This document shows, piece after piece, positions 7,564-15,653 of a stretch of 64,000 nucleotides of DNA. Within the stretch, counting starts at the first letter, position 1, and every line of letters begins with the position of its first letter. Below the pieces are notes generated by a model. It was given only the letters and a program-made list of their open reading frames with translations. It searched no databases and had not been told where the DNA came from. The position numbers and the translations under genes were made by a program. The stretch spans positions 1 through 64,000 of the forward strand of contig NZ_BOPH01000097.1 of the NCBI RefSeq assembly GCF_016863655.1, read 5' to 3'. Source of the DNA: Virgisporangium ochraceum (GTDB lineage Bacteria; Actinomycetota; Actinomycetes; Mycobacteriales; Micromonosporaceae).

Positions 7564-8550
7564 ATGTCTGAACTGGACATCCCCGCCGCCGCCCTGTCGC
7601 GCCGTCGGCTGCTCGGCGGGGCCGCCGCCGGAGCGGTCGGCGTCGCCGGCGCGGTGCTGCTCGGCCACTCGCCCGCGGCCGCCGCGTTCGAGAGCAGCCC
7701 GGTCGGCTACGCCAGCCTGAACGGCGGCACCACCGGCGGCTCGGCCGGCACGGTGGTCACCGTGTCGTCGGCGTCGGCGCTTCAGTCGGCGCTGAGCTCC
7801 GGCACGTCGCAGACCGTGCGGGTCAACGGCCTGATCTCGATCTCGGGCATGTACAACGTCGCGTCGAACAAGACCATCATCGGCGTGGGCAGCGGCTCAG
7901 GGATCACCGGCGGCGGCCTGAACCTGTCGGGCGTGCGCAACATCATCATCCGCAACCTGGTGTTCCGCAACGCGAGCGACGACTCGATCAACGTGCAGAC
8001 CAACACCACCAACGTCTGGATCGACCACAACGACCTGGCCAGCGGCTACGACGGGCTGATCGACATCAAACGCGGATCGGACTTCATCACGGTCTCGTGG
8101 AACCGGCTCCACAACCATGACAAGTCGATGCTGCTCGGCCACGACGACGGCAACGCGTCGCAGGACACCGGCAGGCTGCGCGTGACCTACGTGCACAACT
8201 GGTTCGAGGGGACCGGGCAGCGGCACCCGCGGGTGCGCTTCGCCAACCCGGTGCACGTGCTGAACAACTACTACAGCAACATCGGCTCGTACGGCGTGGC
8301 GTCCACGATGAACGCCGGCGTGTTCGTCGAGCGGAACTACTTCGAGAACGTGTCGAAGCCGACCGTCACCCAGACCGGCGACTCCGACCCGGGCAACATC
8401 AAGGTGCTCAACAACTACAAGGTGAACTCGGGCACCGAGCAGGTGCGCAACGGCGCGAGCGTGGCCGCGATCCCGTACTCCTACACGCCGCAGGCCAACA
8501 ACACCGTCAAGGCGACGGTCACGGCCGGCGCCGGCACCGGCAAGATCTGA
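7564..8550 (+). CDS. Secreted pectate lyase, family PL1 (TAT-exported)
   Basis: A 328-residue pectate lyase that cleaves polygalacturonate by beta-elimination with Ca2+. The N-terminus carries a twin-arginine signal (SRRRLLGG followed by a hydrophobic Ala/Gly/Val core and an AAA cleavage region). The body is a PL1 parallel beta-helix with the family motifs VWIDHNDL, the SxMLLGHDDG segment and RHPRVRFA, whose Arg is the catalytic base region. The ribosome binding site GGAAGGA precedes ATG 7564. A strong promoter and a LacI-type operator precede it and a perfect hairpin follows it, so it appears to be a single regulated cistron. Confidence 0.93.
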   Translation: MSELDIPAAALSRRRLLGGAAAGAVGVAGAVLLGHSPAAAAFESSPVGYASLNGGTTGGSAGTVVTVSSASALQSALSSGTSQTVRVNGLISISGMYNVASNKTIIGVGSGSGITGGGLNLSGVRNIIIRNLVFRNASDDSINVQTNTTNVWIDHNDLASGYDGLIDIKRGSDFITVSWNRLHNHDKSMLLGHDDGNASQDTGRLRVTYVHNWFEGTGQRHPRVRFANPVHVLNNYYSNIGSYGVASTMNAGVFVERNYFENVSKPTVTQTGDSDPGNIKVLNNYKVNSGTEQVRNGASVAAIPYSYTPQANNTVKATVTAGAGTGKI

Positions 8551-8563
8551 GGGGACCGTCGGC

Positions 8564-8583
8564 CGCCCGTCCCGGGACGGGCG
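8564..8583. terminator. Hairpin terminator between convergent genes
   Basis: CGCCCGTCCCGGGACGGGCG is a perfect 20-bp palindrome 14 bp after the pectate lyase stop and 12 bp after the stop of the converging methyltransferase. There is no T-tract, as is common in high-GC actinobacteria. It can serve both directions. Confidence 0.6.
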
Positions 8584-8594
8584 ACCGGCACCCG

Positions 8595-9618
8595 TCACCG
8601 GTCGGGAACGCGGTGCGCCTCGATCACGGCGAGCCCGACCGGTGACGCGGTCGGGTGGATCCGCCGCACGGCGAAGCCGGCCTCCGCGAGGAGCGCGCGG
8701 AAGTCGCGCTCGGTGCGTTCGCGCGAGCCGAAACAGGATCATCATGTGCAGGTCCATCCGGATCGCGGCGGGCTGCTCGGCCGCCCGCCGGGGCAGGATC
8801 GCCTCGACGACGAGCAGCCGGCCGCGGTCGGTCATGGCCGCGCGGCAGGTGGCGAGGATGCGACCGGCGTCCGCGTCGTTCCAGTCGTGGAGCACCCGCG
8901 ACAGCAGGTAGGCGTCGGCACCGGCCGGCACCGCGGCGAAGAAGTCGCCGTCGACGAACCGGCACCGGTGGGCGAGCCCGGCGGCGGTCAGCCGCTCCCG
9001 TGCCCGGGCGAGCACCGCGGGCCGGTCCACGAGCGTCGCCGAAAGCTCGGCGGTGGCGCGGACGACCGCCTCCAGCAGCACGCCTTCGCCCCCGCCGACG
9101 TCGACGAGGCTGGCCAGCCCGCCGAAGTCGTAGGCGGCGACGACGTCGGCGGCCTCGCCCACCGCCCGGCCGGCCATCGAGCCCTGGAACGCCGCCTCGT
9201 GCGCGGAGTGGCGGTCGAGGTGCTCGAAGAAGCGTTCGCCGTAGACGTGCTCGAACGCCGTCCCGCCGGTGCGTACCGCGTCGAGCAGACCGGCCGAGGC
9301 CCGCTGGTACAGCTCGCCCCGGACGACGACCGGGCCGTGCAGCGACCCGGCGACCCCGGTGCGCATCGCCGCTCCGAGCGGGGTGAGCGCGAACCGGCCG
9401 TCGTCGTCCTCGGTGAGCACCTCCTCGACGACGAGCCCGCGCAGGATCCGCGTCACGGCGTCCCCGTCGGCACCCACCGCGCGCCCGACCTCCGCGCCCG
9501 AGAGGGGTCCGTCGGCCAGCGCGTCGGCGATGCCGAGCCTCGCCGCGACGTACAGCAGCTGCGTGGTCAGGTAGCCGTCCATGAGCCGGGCGAGCCGGGC
9601 ACGCGCATCGTCGGTCAC
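8595..9618 (-). pseudogene. O-methyltransferase with a +1 frameshift near its C-terminus
   Basis: A SAM-dependent methyltransferase of the hydroxyneurosporene/acetylserotonin O-methyltransferase type: N-terminal winged-helix dimerisation domain, then LVDVGGGEGVLLEAV (SAM motif I), RVLHDWND (catalytic region) and LLVVEAILP. The reading frame breaks after MDLHMMILF. In the shifted frame the family's normal ending continues and stops at 8595-8597 after about 340 residues. One extra A in the AAA run at 8731-8733 explains the break. Read as written, the protein runs on with an unrelated Arg-rich tail. GTG 9618 is the start. Either a recently inactivated gene or a base-calling error; the rest is intact. 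Confidence 0.75.
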
Positions 9619-9661
9619 GTCGGTCCCCTTCCCGGTGGATCTTCTGTGCCAGGATGACCCG

Positions 9662-10372
9662 ATGAGGGCCGACCACTACGACAGCTTCGCCCAGAGCTAC
9701 TCGACGGACAACGAGTCGAGCATCTTCAACGCCTACTACGAACGGCCGGCGATGCTCACCCTGGCCGGCGACGTCGCCGGGCGCCGGATCCTCGACGCCG
9801 GGTGCGGCTCCGGCCCGCTGTCCGAGGCGCTCATCGCCAGGGGCGCCATCGTGACCGGCTTCGACGGCAGCCCGGCGATGGTCGAGCTGGCCCGCAAGCG
9901 GCTGGGTGACGCCGCCGACCTGCGCGTGGCCGATCTCGGCGCACCGCTCCCGTTCGCCGACGGCGCGTTCGACGACGTGGTCGTGTCGCTCGTCCTGCAC
10001 TACCTGCGCGACTGGACGCAACCGCTGGCCGAGCTGAGGCGCGTTCTCCGGCCGGGCGGGCGCCTGCTGCTGTCGGTGAACCACCCCACCGTCTACAAGG
10101 TCTTCTACCCGGACGCGAACTACTTCGAGGTCACGCGGTTCTCGGAGGAGTACACCCTCGGCGACGGCACCAGCATGGAGCTGACGTACTGGCACCGGCC
10201 GCTGCACGCCATGTCCGACGCGTTCCGGGAGGCGGGCTTGCGCATCTCCGTCATCAGCGAACCGCCGTTCTCCCCGGACACCCCGCGTGAGCTTGTCCCG
10301 TCCCACCTCGGTGACCGCACGGCGTTCCTGAGCTTCCTGTTCTTCGTCCTCGAGGCCGAAGGCCCGGCGTGA
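9662..10372 (+). CDS. SAM-dependent class I methyltransferase
   Basis: A 236-residue Methyltransf_11/25-type protein. Motif I is ILDAGCGSGPLSEAL, the acidic ribose-binding strand end is GFDGSP, and the post-motif region contains DDVVVSLVLHYLRDW and LRPGGRLLLSVNHPT. Substrate unknown. ATG 9662 is chosen as the start of the conserved MRADHYDS segment; the frame is open upstream. Only 43 bp separate it from the divergent frameshifted methyltransferase. Its stop overlaps the first codons of a broken aldo/keto reductase, which suggests they were once co-transcribed. Confidence 0.88.
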   Translation: MRADHYDSFAQSYSTDNESSIFNAYYERPAMLTLAGDVAGRRILDAGCGSGPLSEALIARGAIVTGFDGSPAMVELARKRLGDAADLRVADLGAPLPFADGAFDDVVVSLVLHYLRDWTQPLAELRRVLRPGGRLLLSVNHPTVYKVFYPDANYFEVTRFSEEYTLGDGTSMELTYWHRPLHAMSDAFREAGLRISVISEPPFSPDTPRELVPSHLGDRTAFLSFLFFVLEAEGPA

Positions 10373-11080
10373 TCACCGTCCGCTCGGCGCACCGGGGTCC
10401 GCGTCGGCGCGCTGGCCCTCGGCTGCATGAACTTCGGCGGACGCACGGACCTCCGCACGTCGACGCGGATCATCCACCTGGCCCTCGACGCCGGTGTCAC
10501 CCTCGTCGACACCGCCGACGTCTACAGCCACGACCCGGCCGACTTCTCCACCGGCCGCGGACGCAGTGAGGAGATCGTCGGCCGGGCGCTGCGCGGCCGC
10601 CGCGACCGGCGCGCCGAACGCGAGCTGCTGCCGATGGCCCGCACGTACGGGTTGGCGGTGCTGCCCTGGTCGCCGACCGCCGGTGGCTTCCTCACCGGCG
10701 GCTACCGTCGTGGTGAGGCGCCGCCGCCGGGGTCACGGTTCGCCGAGTTCTGGGACGGGGAGACGGCGCGGCGCCACCTCGCGGAGCCGGCCTTCACCGT
10801 GGCGGAGACGGTGGCGACCATCGCGGCGGCCCGGGGCGCCACCCCCGCGCAGATCGCCGTCGCCTGGTGCCTTCGCCAGCCGGGGGTCACCGCACCGATC
10901 GTCGGCCCGCGCACGGTCGAGCAGCTCACCGACGTCCTCGGCGCGCTCGACGTGGACCTCGGCCCGGAGGAGCTGGCCGCGCTGGACGCGGCCGCACCGC
11001 CGGGACGCGCGACCGTCCCCTACTACGGGTACGACGGCATGGCGTGGGTCCCGTGGGGTCCGCACGAACACCGCTGGTGA
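10369..11080 (+). pseudogene. Aldo/keto reductase with an internal deletion and an N-terminal frame break
   Basis: The two ends of an aldo/keto reductase are present but the middle is missing. The N-terminal part reads VRVGALALGCMNFGGRTD and then ADVYSHDPADFS...GRSEEIVGRALRGRRD. It jumps straight to RRAERELLPMARTYGLAVLPWSP, which normally lies about 110 residues further on, so the barrel strands with the catalytic Lys and His are lost. The GTG at 10369 (overlapping the previous stop) is in a different frame from the body, which fits small deletions in the first 10 codons. From ATG 10427 the open part is 217 residues against about 330 for the family. A functional enzyme is very unlikely. Confidence 0.75.
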
Positions 11081-11146
11081 CGACGATTCGATCTCGGACC
11101 GGCCTCCCGGTCCATCGATGGCGGTATGGTGGCGGTCCCCACGCGC

Positions 11147-11170
11147 ATCGACGAACTTGCAATCGTTGAT
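11147..11170. promoter_or_regulatory. Inverted repeat just upstream of tctC
   Basis: ATCGACG (11147-11153) and CGTTGAT (11164-11170) are 7-bp inverted arms (one mismatch) separated by 10 bp, ending 14 bp before the tctC start codon and immediately before the GAGGAGG ribosome binding site. It may be an operator or a leader hairpin for the transporter operon. Confidence 0.3.
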
Positions 11171-11184
11171 GAGGAGGTCGCGCC

Positions 11185-12186
11185 ATGAGAACGACCAGGA
11201 CCATCGTCGCGATCGCCGCCGTCTCGCTGCTCGCCGCCTGCTCCGGCACCACGGGCGGCTCCGACGACGGCGACGCCGGAAGCTACCCCGACGACACCAT
11301 CACCGTCATCGTGCCGTTCAGTGCCGGCGGCCCGACCGACACCGTGACCCGCATGATCGCCGAACCGATGGCCAAGGAACTCGGCGGCAAGATCGTCGTG
11401 CAGAACAAGGAGGGCGCGGGCGGCACCGTCGGCGCCGGCGAGGTCGCGCGGGCGAAGCCCGACGGCTACACGATCCTCATGCACCACATCGGCATGTCCA
11501 CGGCACCGGCCCTGTACAAGAACCTCAGCTACAAGCCGCTGGAGGACTTCGAGACGATCGGGCTCGTCACCGAGGTGCCGATGACGATCGTCGCCCGCAA
11601 GGACTTCCCGCCGGCGACGCTGCCCGACCTCGTGTCGTACGTGAAGGCCAACGCCGGCAAGGTGACGCTCGCCAACGCCGGCATCGGCGCCGCGTCGCAC
11701 CTGTGCGGGCTGCTGTTCCAGGACGCCGCCGGCGTGAAGCTTCAGGAGGTGCCGTACCAGGGCACCGGCCCGGCGCTGACCGACCTCGTCGGCGGCCAGG
11801 TCGACTTCATGTGCGACCAGACCACCAACACCACCGGCCAGATCACCGCGGGCAAGGTGAAGGCGTACGCGGTCACCACCCCGGAACGCGTGAAGAGCCT
11901 GCCGGACCTGAAGACCACGACCGAACTCGGCATGCCCGACCTCAAGGTCAGCGTGTGGCACGGGCTCTACGCGCCGAAGGGCACGCCGCAGGCGATCGTC
12001 GAGAAGCTGTCGAACGCGTTGAAGAAGGCGCTGGCCGACAAGGCGGTCATCGACCAGATGGCCAAGCTCGGCACCGCGCCGGTGCCGGCCGACGACGCGA
12101 CGCCGCAGGCGCACAGGGAGTACCTCGACGAGCAGCTGAAGACCTGGGCGAAGATCATCGCCGACGCGGGCGTCAAGGCGACCTGA
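11185..12186 (+). CDS. tctC: TctC-type substrate-binding lipoprotein of a tripartite tricarboxylate transporter
   Basis: A 333-residue extracytoplasmic solute receptor (Bug/TctC family). The signal peptide ends in the lipobox LAAC with Cys19, so the mature protein is membrane-anchored on the outer face. The family hallmarks are IVPFSAGGPTDTVTRMIAEPM near the N-terminus and VQNKEGAGGTVGAGEVARAKPDGYT. Bug proteins bind carboxylates such as citrate, glutarate or phthalate, but the ligand here cannot be told. GAGGAGG precedes the ATG. It heads the operon tctC-tctB-tctA. Confidence 0.93.
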   Translation: MRTTRTIVAIAAVSLLAACSGTTGGSDDGDAGSYPDDTITVIVPFSAGGPTDTVTRMIAEPMAKELGGKIVVQNKEGAGGTVGAGEVARAKPDGYTILMHHIGMSTAPALYKNLSYKPLEDFETIGLVTEVPMTIVARKDFPPATLPDLVSYVKANAGKVTLANAGIGAASHLCGLLFQDAAGVKLQEVPYQGTGPALTDLVGGQVDFMCDQTTNTTGQITAGKVKAYAVTTPERVKSLPDLKTTTELGMPDLKVSVWHGLYAPKGTPQAIVEKLSNALKKALADKAVIDQMAKLGTAPVPADDATPQAHREYLDEQLKTWAKIIADAGVKAT

Positions 12187-12187
12187 C

Positions 12188-12649
12188 GTGGAGCGTCGCC
12201 GGTCCTACCCCGACGTGCTCGCCGGGGGCCTCTTCGTCGTGATCGGTGGCGCGTTCGTGGTGGGGTCGCTCGGCTACGAGCTGGGCACCCCGCTGCGGAT
12301 GGGCCCGGGCTACTTCCCGCTGCTCGTCGGTGTCATCGTGGTGGCGCTCGGGCTGGCGATCGTCGTCAAGGGACTGGTCGCCGGCGAGGTGATCACGTTC
12401 GGATCGGTGCCCTGGCGCGCGGTCGCCGCGATCGTGGCCGCGCTGCTGTTCTTCGGCCTCACCGTCGAGGGGCTCGGGTTCGTGCCGGCGTCGGCGGTCA
12501 CCGCGTTGCTGACCGCACTCGCCAGCTCCCGCGTACGGCCGCTGCGGGCCGTCCTCATCGCCGGCGCGCTCACGGTGGCGGCCACGCTCATCTTCGTCGT
12601 CGGCCTGCAGCTGCGGATCCCGGTCCGGGGCCCGTGGCTCGGGGGTTGA
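12188..12649 (+). CDS. tctB: TctB-type small membrane subunit of the tripartite tricarboxylate transporter
   Basis: A 153-residue membrane protein with about four hydrophobic spans and the conserved opening YPDVLAGGLFVVIGGAFV...MGPGYFPLLVG. TctB partners the large TctA channel. It starts with GTG one base after the tctC stop, so translation is coupled. Confidence 0.88.
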   Translation: MERRRSYPDVLAGGLFVVIGGAFVVGSLGYELGTPLRMGPGYFPLLVGVIVVALGLAIVVKGLVAGEVITFGSVPWRAVAAIVAALLFFGLTVEGLGFVPASAVTALLTALASSRVRPLRAVLIAGALTVAATLIFVVGLQLRIPVRGPWLGG

Positions 12650-12652
12650 GCG

Positions 12653-14221
12653 GTGGAGCTGCTCGACAACCTGGCGCTGGGCTTCTCGACCGCGCTGCTG
12701 GTCCAGAACGTCCTCTACTGCTTCATGGGCGTGCTGCTCGGCACGGCCGTCGGCGTGCTGCCGGGCATCGGTCCGACGGCGACGGTGGCGATGCTGCTGC
12801 CGATCACGTTCAACTTCGAACCGGTCACCGCGCTGATCATGCTGGCCGGCATCTACTACGGCGCGCAGTACGGCGGCTCGACCACGGCGATCCTCATCAA
12901 CCTGCCGGGGGAGTCGTCGGCGGCGGTCACCGCGCTCGACGGGCACGAGAGGGCCCGCCAGGGAAGGGCGGGCCCGGCCCTGGCCGTGGCCGCGATCGGC
13001 TCGTTCGTCGCGGGCACGGTGGCCACGGTCGTGCTGGCCGTCGCGGCGCCGCCGCTGGCCGAGGTCGCGTTGGAGTTCGGACCGGCGGAGTACTTCGCGC
13101 TGGTGCTGTTCGGGCTCATCGTGTCGATCGCGTTGGCGCGCGGGTCGACGCTCAAGGCGCTGGCGATGATCGCCCTGGGTGTCCTGTTCGGCACGGTGGG
13201 CCAGGACATCTACACCGGTACGCCGCGGTTCGTGTTCGACCGGCGCGAGCTGTACGGCGGCATCGACTTCGTGTCGGTGGCCGTCGGCCTCTTCGGGGTG
13301 GCGGAGATCCTGCGCAACCTGGAGAACGAGCACACCCGCACCGCGATCGTCGGCACCGTGCGGCACCTGTGGCCGACGGCCGAGGACCGGCGGCGCATCG
13401 TCGGCCCGATCCTGCGCGGCACCGGCCTCGGATCCGCGCTCGGCGTGCTGCCCGGCGGCGGGCACGTGCTCGCATCGTTCACGTCGTACGCGGTCGAGAA
13501 GCGGGTCTCGAAGCGGCCCGACGAGTTCGGGCACGGAGCGATCGAGGGCGTCGCCGGACCGGAGTCGGCGAACAACGCCGCCGCGCAGACCTCGTTCATC
13601 CCGCTGCTCACGCTGGGCCTGCCCGCCCACCCGGTGATGGCGCTGATGGTCGGCGCGTTCATCGTCCACGGCATCACCCCGGGTCCGAACGTCATCAACG
13701 ACGAGCCGGCGCTGTTCTGGGGCCTGATCGCGTCGATGTGGATCGGCAACGCGCTGCTCCTGCTGCTGAACCTGCCCCTGATCGGCATGTGGGTGCGGAT
13801 GCTGCGCATCCCGTACGAGGTGCTGTTCCCGATGATCATCCTGTTCGCGGCGATCGGCACGTACTCGTTGGCGCTCAACCCGTTCGACGTCTACGCGATC
13901 GTGTTCTTCGGGATCCTCGGCTACGTCCTCATCAAGTGCGGCTGCGAGCCGGCCCCGTTCCTGCTCGGCTTCGTGCTCGGGCCGCTGCTCGAGGAGAACC
14001 TGCGGCGGGCGCTGATCATCTCCCGGGGCGACCCGACGGTGTTCGTGACCCGTCCGCTGTCCGCCGTGCTGCTGGCCCTGGCGGTGGCGGCGCTGATCGT
14101 CGCGGTCCTGCCGACGATCCGCAGACGTCGCGACGAGGTCTTCACCGACGAGGAGACCGGCAGCGCCCCGCCGACACCCCGGGGCGAGGCCGGAGCGGAC
14201 CGGTCCGGACAACCGTCCTGA
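12653..14221 (+). CDS. tctA: TctA-type large membrane subunit of the tripartite tricarboxylate transporter
   Basis: A 522-residue protein with about 12 membrane spans. The family signatures are clear: GVLPGIGPTATVAMLLP, YYGAQYGGSTTAILINLPGE, and the second-repeat counterpart LGVLPGGGHVLASF with EGVAGPESANNAAAQ. TctA forms the cation-coupled translocation path for the solute delivered by TctC. GTG start three bases after the tctB stop. Confidence 0.93.
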   Translation: MELLDNLALGFSTALLVQNVLYCFMGVLLGTAVGVLPGIGPTATVAMLLPITFNFEPVTALIMLAGIYYGAQYGGSTTAILINLPGESSAAVTALDGHERARQGRAGPALAVAAIGSFVAGTVATVVLAVAAPPLAEVALEFGPAEYFALVLFGLIVSIALARGSTLKALAMIALGVLFGTVGQDIYTGTPRFVFDRRELYGGIDFVSVAVGLFGVAEILRNLENEHTRTAIVGTVRHLWPTAEDRRRIVGPILRGTGLGSALGVLPGGGHVLASFTSYAVEKRVSKRPDEFGHGAIEGVAGPESANNAAAQTSFIPLLTLGLPAHPVMALMVGAFIVHGITPGPNVINDEPALFWGLIASMWIGNALLLLLNLPLIGMWVRMLRIPYEVLFPMIILFAAIGTYSLALNPFDVYAIVFFGILGYVLIKCGCEPAPFLLGFVLGPLLEENLRRALIISRGDPTVFVTRPLSAVLLALAVAALIVAVLPTIRRRRDEVFTDEETGSAPPTPRGEAGADRSGQPS

Positions 14222-14313
14222 GGTACGCCTGGGCGAGGTTGGCGTCCCAACTCCCGGTTTTCAGATGGGGTTGGGTCTACGGTCGACTCACACACCAGCT
14301 CGAGGGGGCCGCC

Positions 14314-14598
14314 ATCGACTACGACTCGCCACGCCGTCCACCGACCGGAGACGACGGCATGGACGAACTCCAGGCTCGCGACAGAACCGCCCGACCGCCG
14401 ACGGCCGACCTGGACGAGGTCGACACCGCCGACGGGGTCGAGCCGCCCGACGCGGACATGTCGGGGGAGGAGCTGACCGTGCCGGTGTCACCGATGCGGT
14501 CGGACGAGTTGCAGTGCCCCCGGTGTTTCCTCGTGCACCACCGCAGTCAGTTCGTGCTCCGCGCCGACGGGCTGAACGTCTGCCGGGAGTGCTCGTGA
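14314..14598 (+). CDS. DUF4193 zinc-ribbon protein, possibly starting at ATC
   Basis: A small conserved actinobacterial protein of the DUF4193 family, recognised by DYDSPRR near the N-terminus, DLDEVDTADG, DMSGEEL and the final CPRCFLVHHRSQ...CREC zinc ribbon (two CxxC pairs). Function unknown; the family is nearly universal in actinobacteria. The start is odd. The family's N-terminus (normally MA[ST]DYDAPR) aligns at 14308-14316, where no ATG/GTG/TTG exists. A strong GAGGGGG ends 5 nt before an ATC at 14314. The first ordinary start, ATG 14359, is preceded by GGAG but would drop the conserved N-terminus and give 79 residues. Confidence 0.75.
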   Translation: MDYDSPRRPPTGDDGMDELQARDRTARPPTADLDEVDTADGVEPPDADMSGEELTVPVSPMRSDELQCPRCFLVHHRSQFVLRADGLNVCRECS

Positions 14599-14626
14599 CG
14601 GTCACCGGTCGGACTAGGATGCGCCA

Positions 14627-14851
14627 ATGGCCCGCATCGTGCTCCGCGTACGGCTCCTCACCGGCGACAGGCTCGACGTCACCTACGAGGAGGGCGAGAC
14701 CAGCCAACAGACGGCCGTCGTCGAGAACGCGATCTCGGTGCTGTCGGACCCGTCGGGAGTGCTCCGGGCCCGGCACGGCGACCGCGAGGTCGTGATCTTC
14801 GGGCGGGGTGTCGCCGCGATCGAGATCGAACCACGCGGCGCGGTTCTGTAG
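14627..14851 (+). CDS. Small conserved-looking hypothetical protein (74 aa)
   Basis: A 74-residue soluble, mixed charged protein (MARIVLRVRLLTGDRLDVTYEEGE...), with alternating hydrophobic residues suggesting a small beta-rich fold, and an EIEPRG near the C-terminus. AGGA lies just upstream of the ATG. It sits between the DUF4193 gene and a spermidine-synthase-like gene, all on the same strand with short gaps, so the three may be co-transcribed. No family recognised. Confidence 0.7.
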   Translation: MARIVLRVRLLTGDRLDVTYEEGETSQQTAVVENAISVLSDPSGVLRARHGDREVVIFGRGVAAIEIEPRGAVL

Positions 14852-14864
14852 CGGACAGGTGACG

Positions 14865-15599
14865 ATGGACGCGCGACCGATGAAGGGTGCCCGCTTCGAG
14901 GAGCTCGCGTGGCGGTCGACGCCGCTGGGCGAGATCAGCCTGCGACGCCGCATCGATCCGGCCCTGAGGGCCGAGGTGTTCGAGGTGAAGCTCGGCGACG
15001 AGTACCTCATGTCGAGCCTGTTCACGGTCGCTGAGGTGGAACTGGCACGGTTGGCGTTGGCGGCCCGGCCGCACGGCGGCGTCGACATGGTCGTCGGCGG
15101 CCTGGGGCTGGGTTGCACCGCTGACGCCGCCCTGGCCGACGAGCGGGTCCGGTCGCTGATCGTGGTGGACGCGCTCGACGACGTGATCGGGTGGCACCGC
15201 GACGGGCTGCTGCCGCTGTCCGCGGCGATCGTCGCGGATCCGCGCTGCCGGCTGGTGCACGGCGACTTCTTCGCCCTGACGGCCGGGGCCGGGTTCGACC
15301 CGGACGCGCCAGCGCGGCGGTTCCACGTGATCGCCGTCGACATCGACCATTCTCCGCGGCACCTGCTGAGTCCGGGACACGCCGACTTCTACACCGAGGA
15401 AGGCCTACGGCGCCTCCGCCGGCACCTGCACCCGGGCGGGGTGTTCGCGTTGTGGTCGGACGACCCGCCCGACGCCGCGTTCACCACCGTTCTCGAGGCG
15501 GTGTTCGCCACGAGCACCGCGCACGTGGTGACGTTCGCCAACCCGGTCCGCGGTGGCGAGTCGTCGAACACCGTCTACGTCGCCGTCGCCGCGTCCTGA
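14865..15599 (+). CDS. Spermidine synthase-like methyltransferase-fold protein
   Basis: A 244-residue protein with a spermidine synthase/SAM-methyltransferase fold. It has a beta-rich N-terminus (TPLGEISLRRRIDP), the nucleotide-binding glycine motif VVGGLGLGCTADAAL, IVVDALDDVIGWHRDGL, and DIDHSPRHLL in place of the usual D-x-x-D substrate loop. Many actinobacterial members of this family are of unknown substrate, and true polyamine synthesis cannot be claimed. ATG 14865 opens the family-like region. A long hairpin follows the stop. Confidence 0.75.
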   Translation: MDARPMKGARFEELAWRSTPLGEISLRRRIDPALRAEVFEVKLGDEYLMSSLFTVAEVELARLALAARPHGGVDMVVGGLGLGCTADAALADERVRSLIVVDALDDVIGWHRDGLLPLSAAIVADPRCRLVHGDFFALTAGAGFDPDAPARRFHVIAVDIDHSPRHLLSPGHADFYTEEGLRRLRRHLHPGGVFALWSDDPPDAAFTTVLEAVFATSTAHVVTFANPVRGGESSNTVYVAVAAS

Positions 15600-15613
15600 G
15601 TGGTCCGGCCGGA

Positions 15614-15645
15614 CCCGGTGGGAGACCTCGGGGCCTCCCACCGGG
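15614..15645. terminator. Bidirectional terminator hairpin
   Basis: CCCGGTGGGAG (15614-15624) pairs perfectly with CTCCCACCGGG (15635-15645), an 11-bp stem with a 10-nt loop. It lies 14 bp after the stop of the rightward gene and 8 bp after the stop of the leftward peptidase, so it can terminate both. No T-tract. Confidence 0.72.
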
Positions 15646-15653
15646 CAGGAGGG

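Noticed and set aside
8595-9618. Programmed ribosomal frameshift in the methyltransferase
   Set aside because: There is no slippery heptamer with a downstream structure, and the family is not known to use recoding. An indel is simpler. The same reasoning applies to the break at 57948.
14865-15599. True spermidine synthase
   Set aside because: The fold fits, but the usual acidic substrate-binding residues are not obvious. Many actinobacterial members are not polyamine enzymes.
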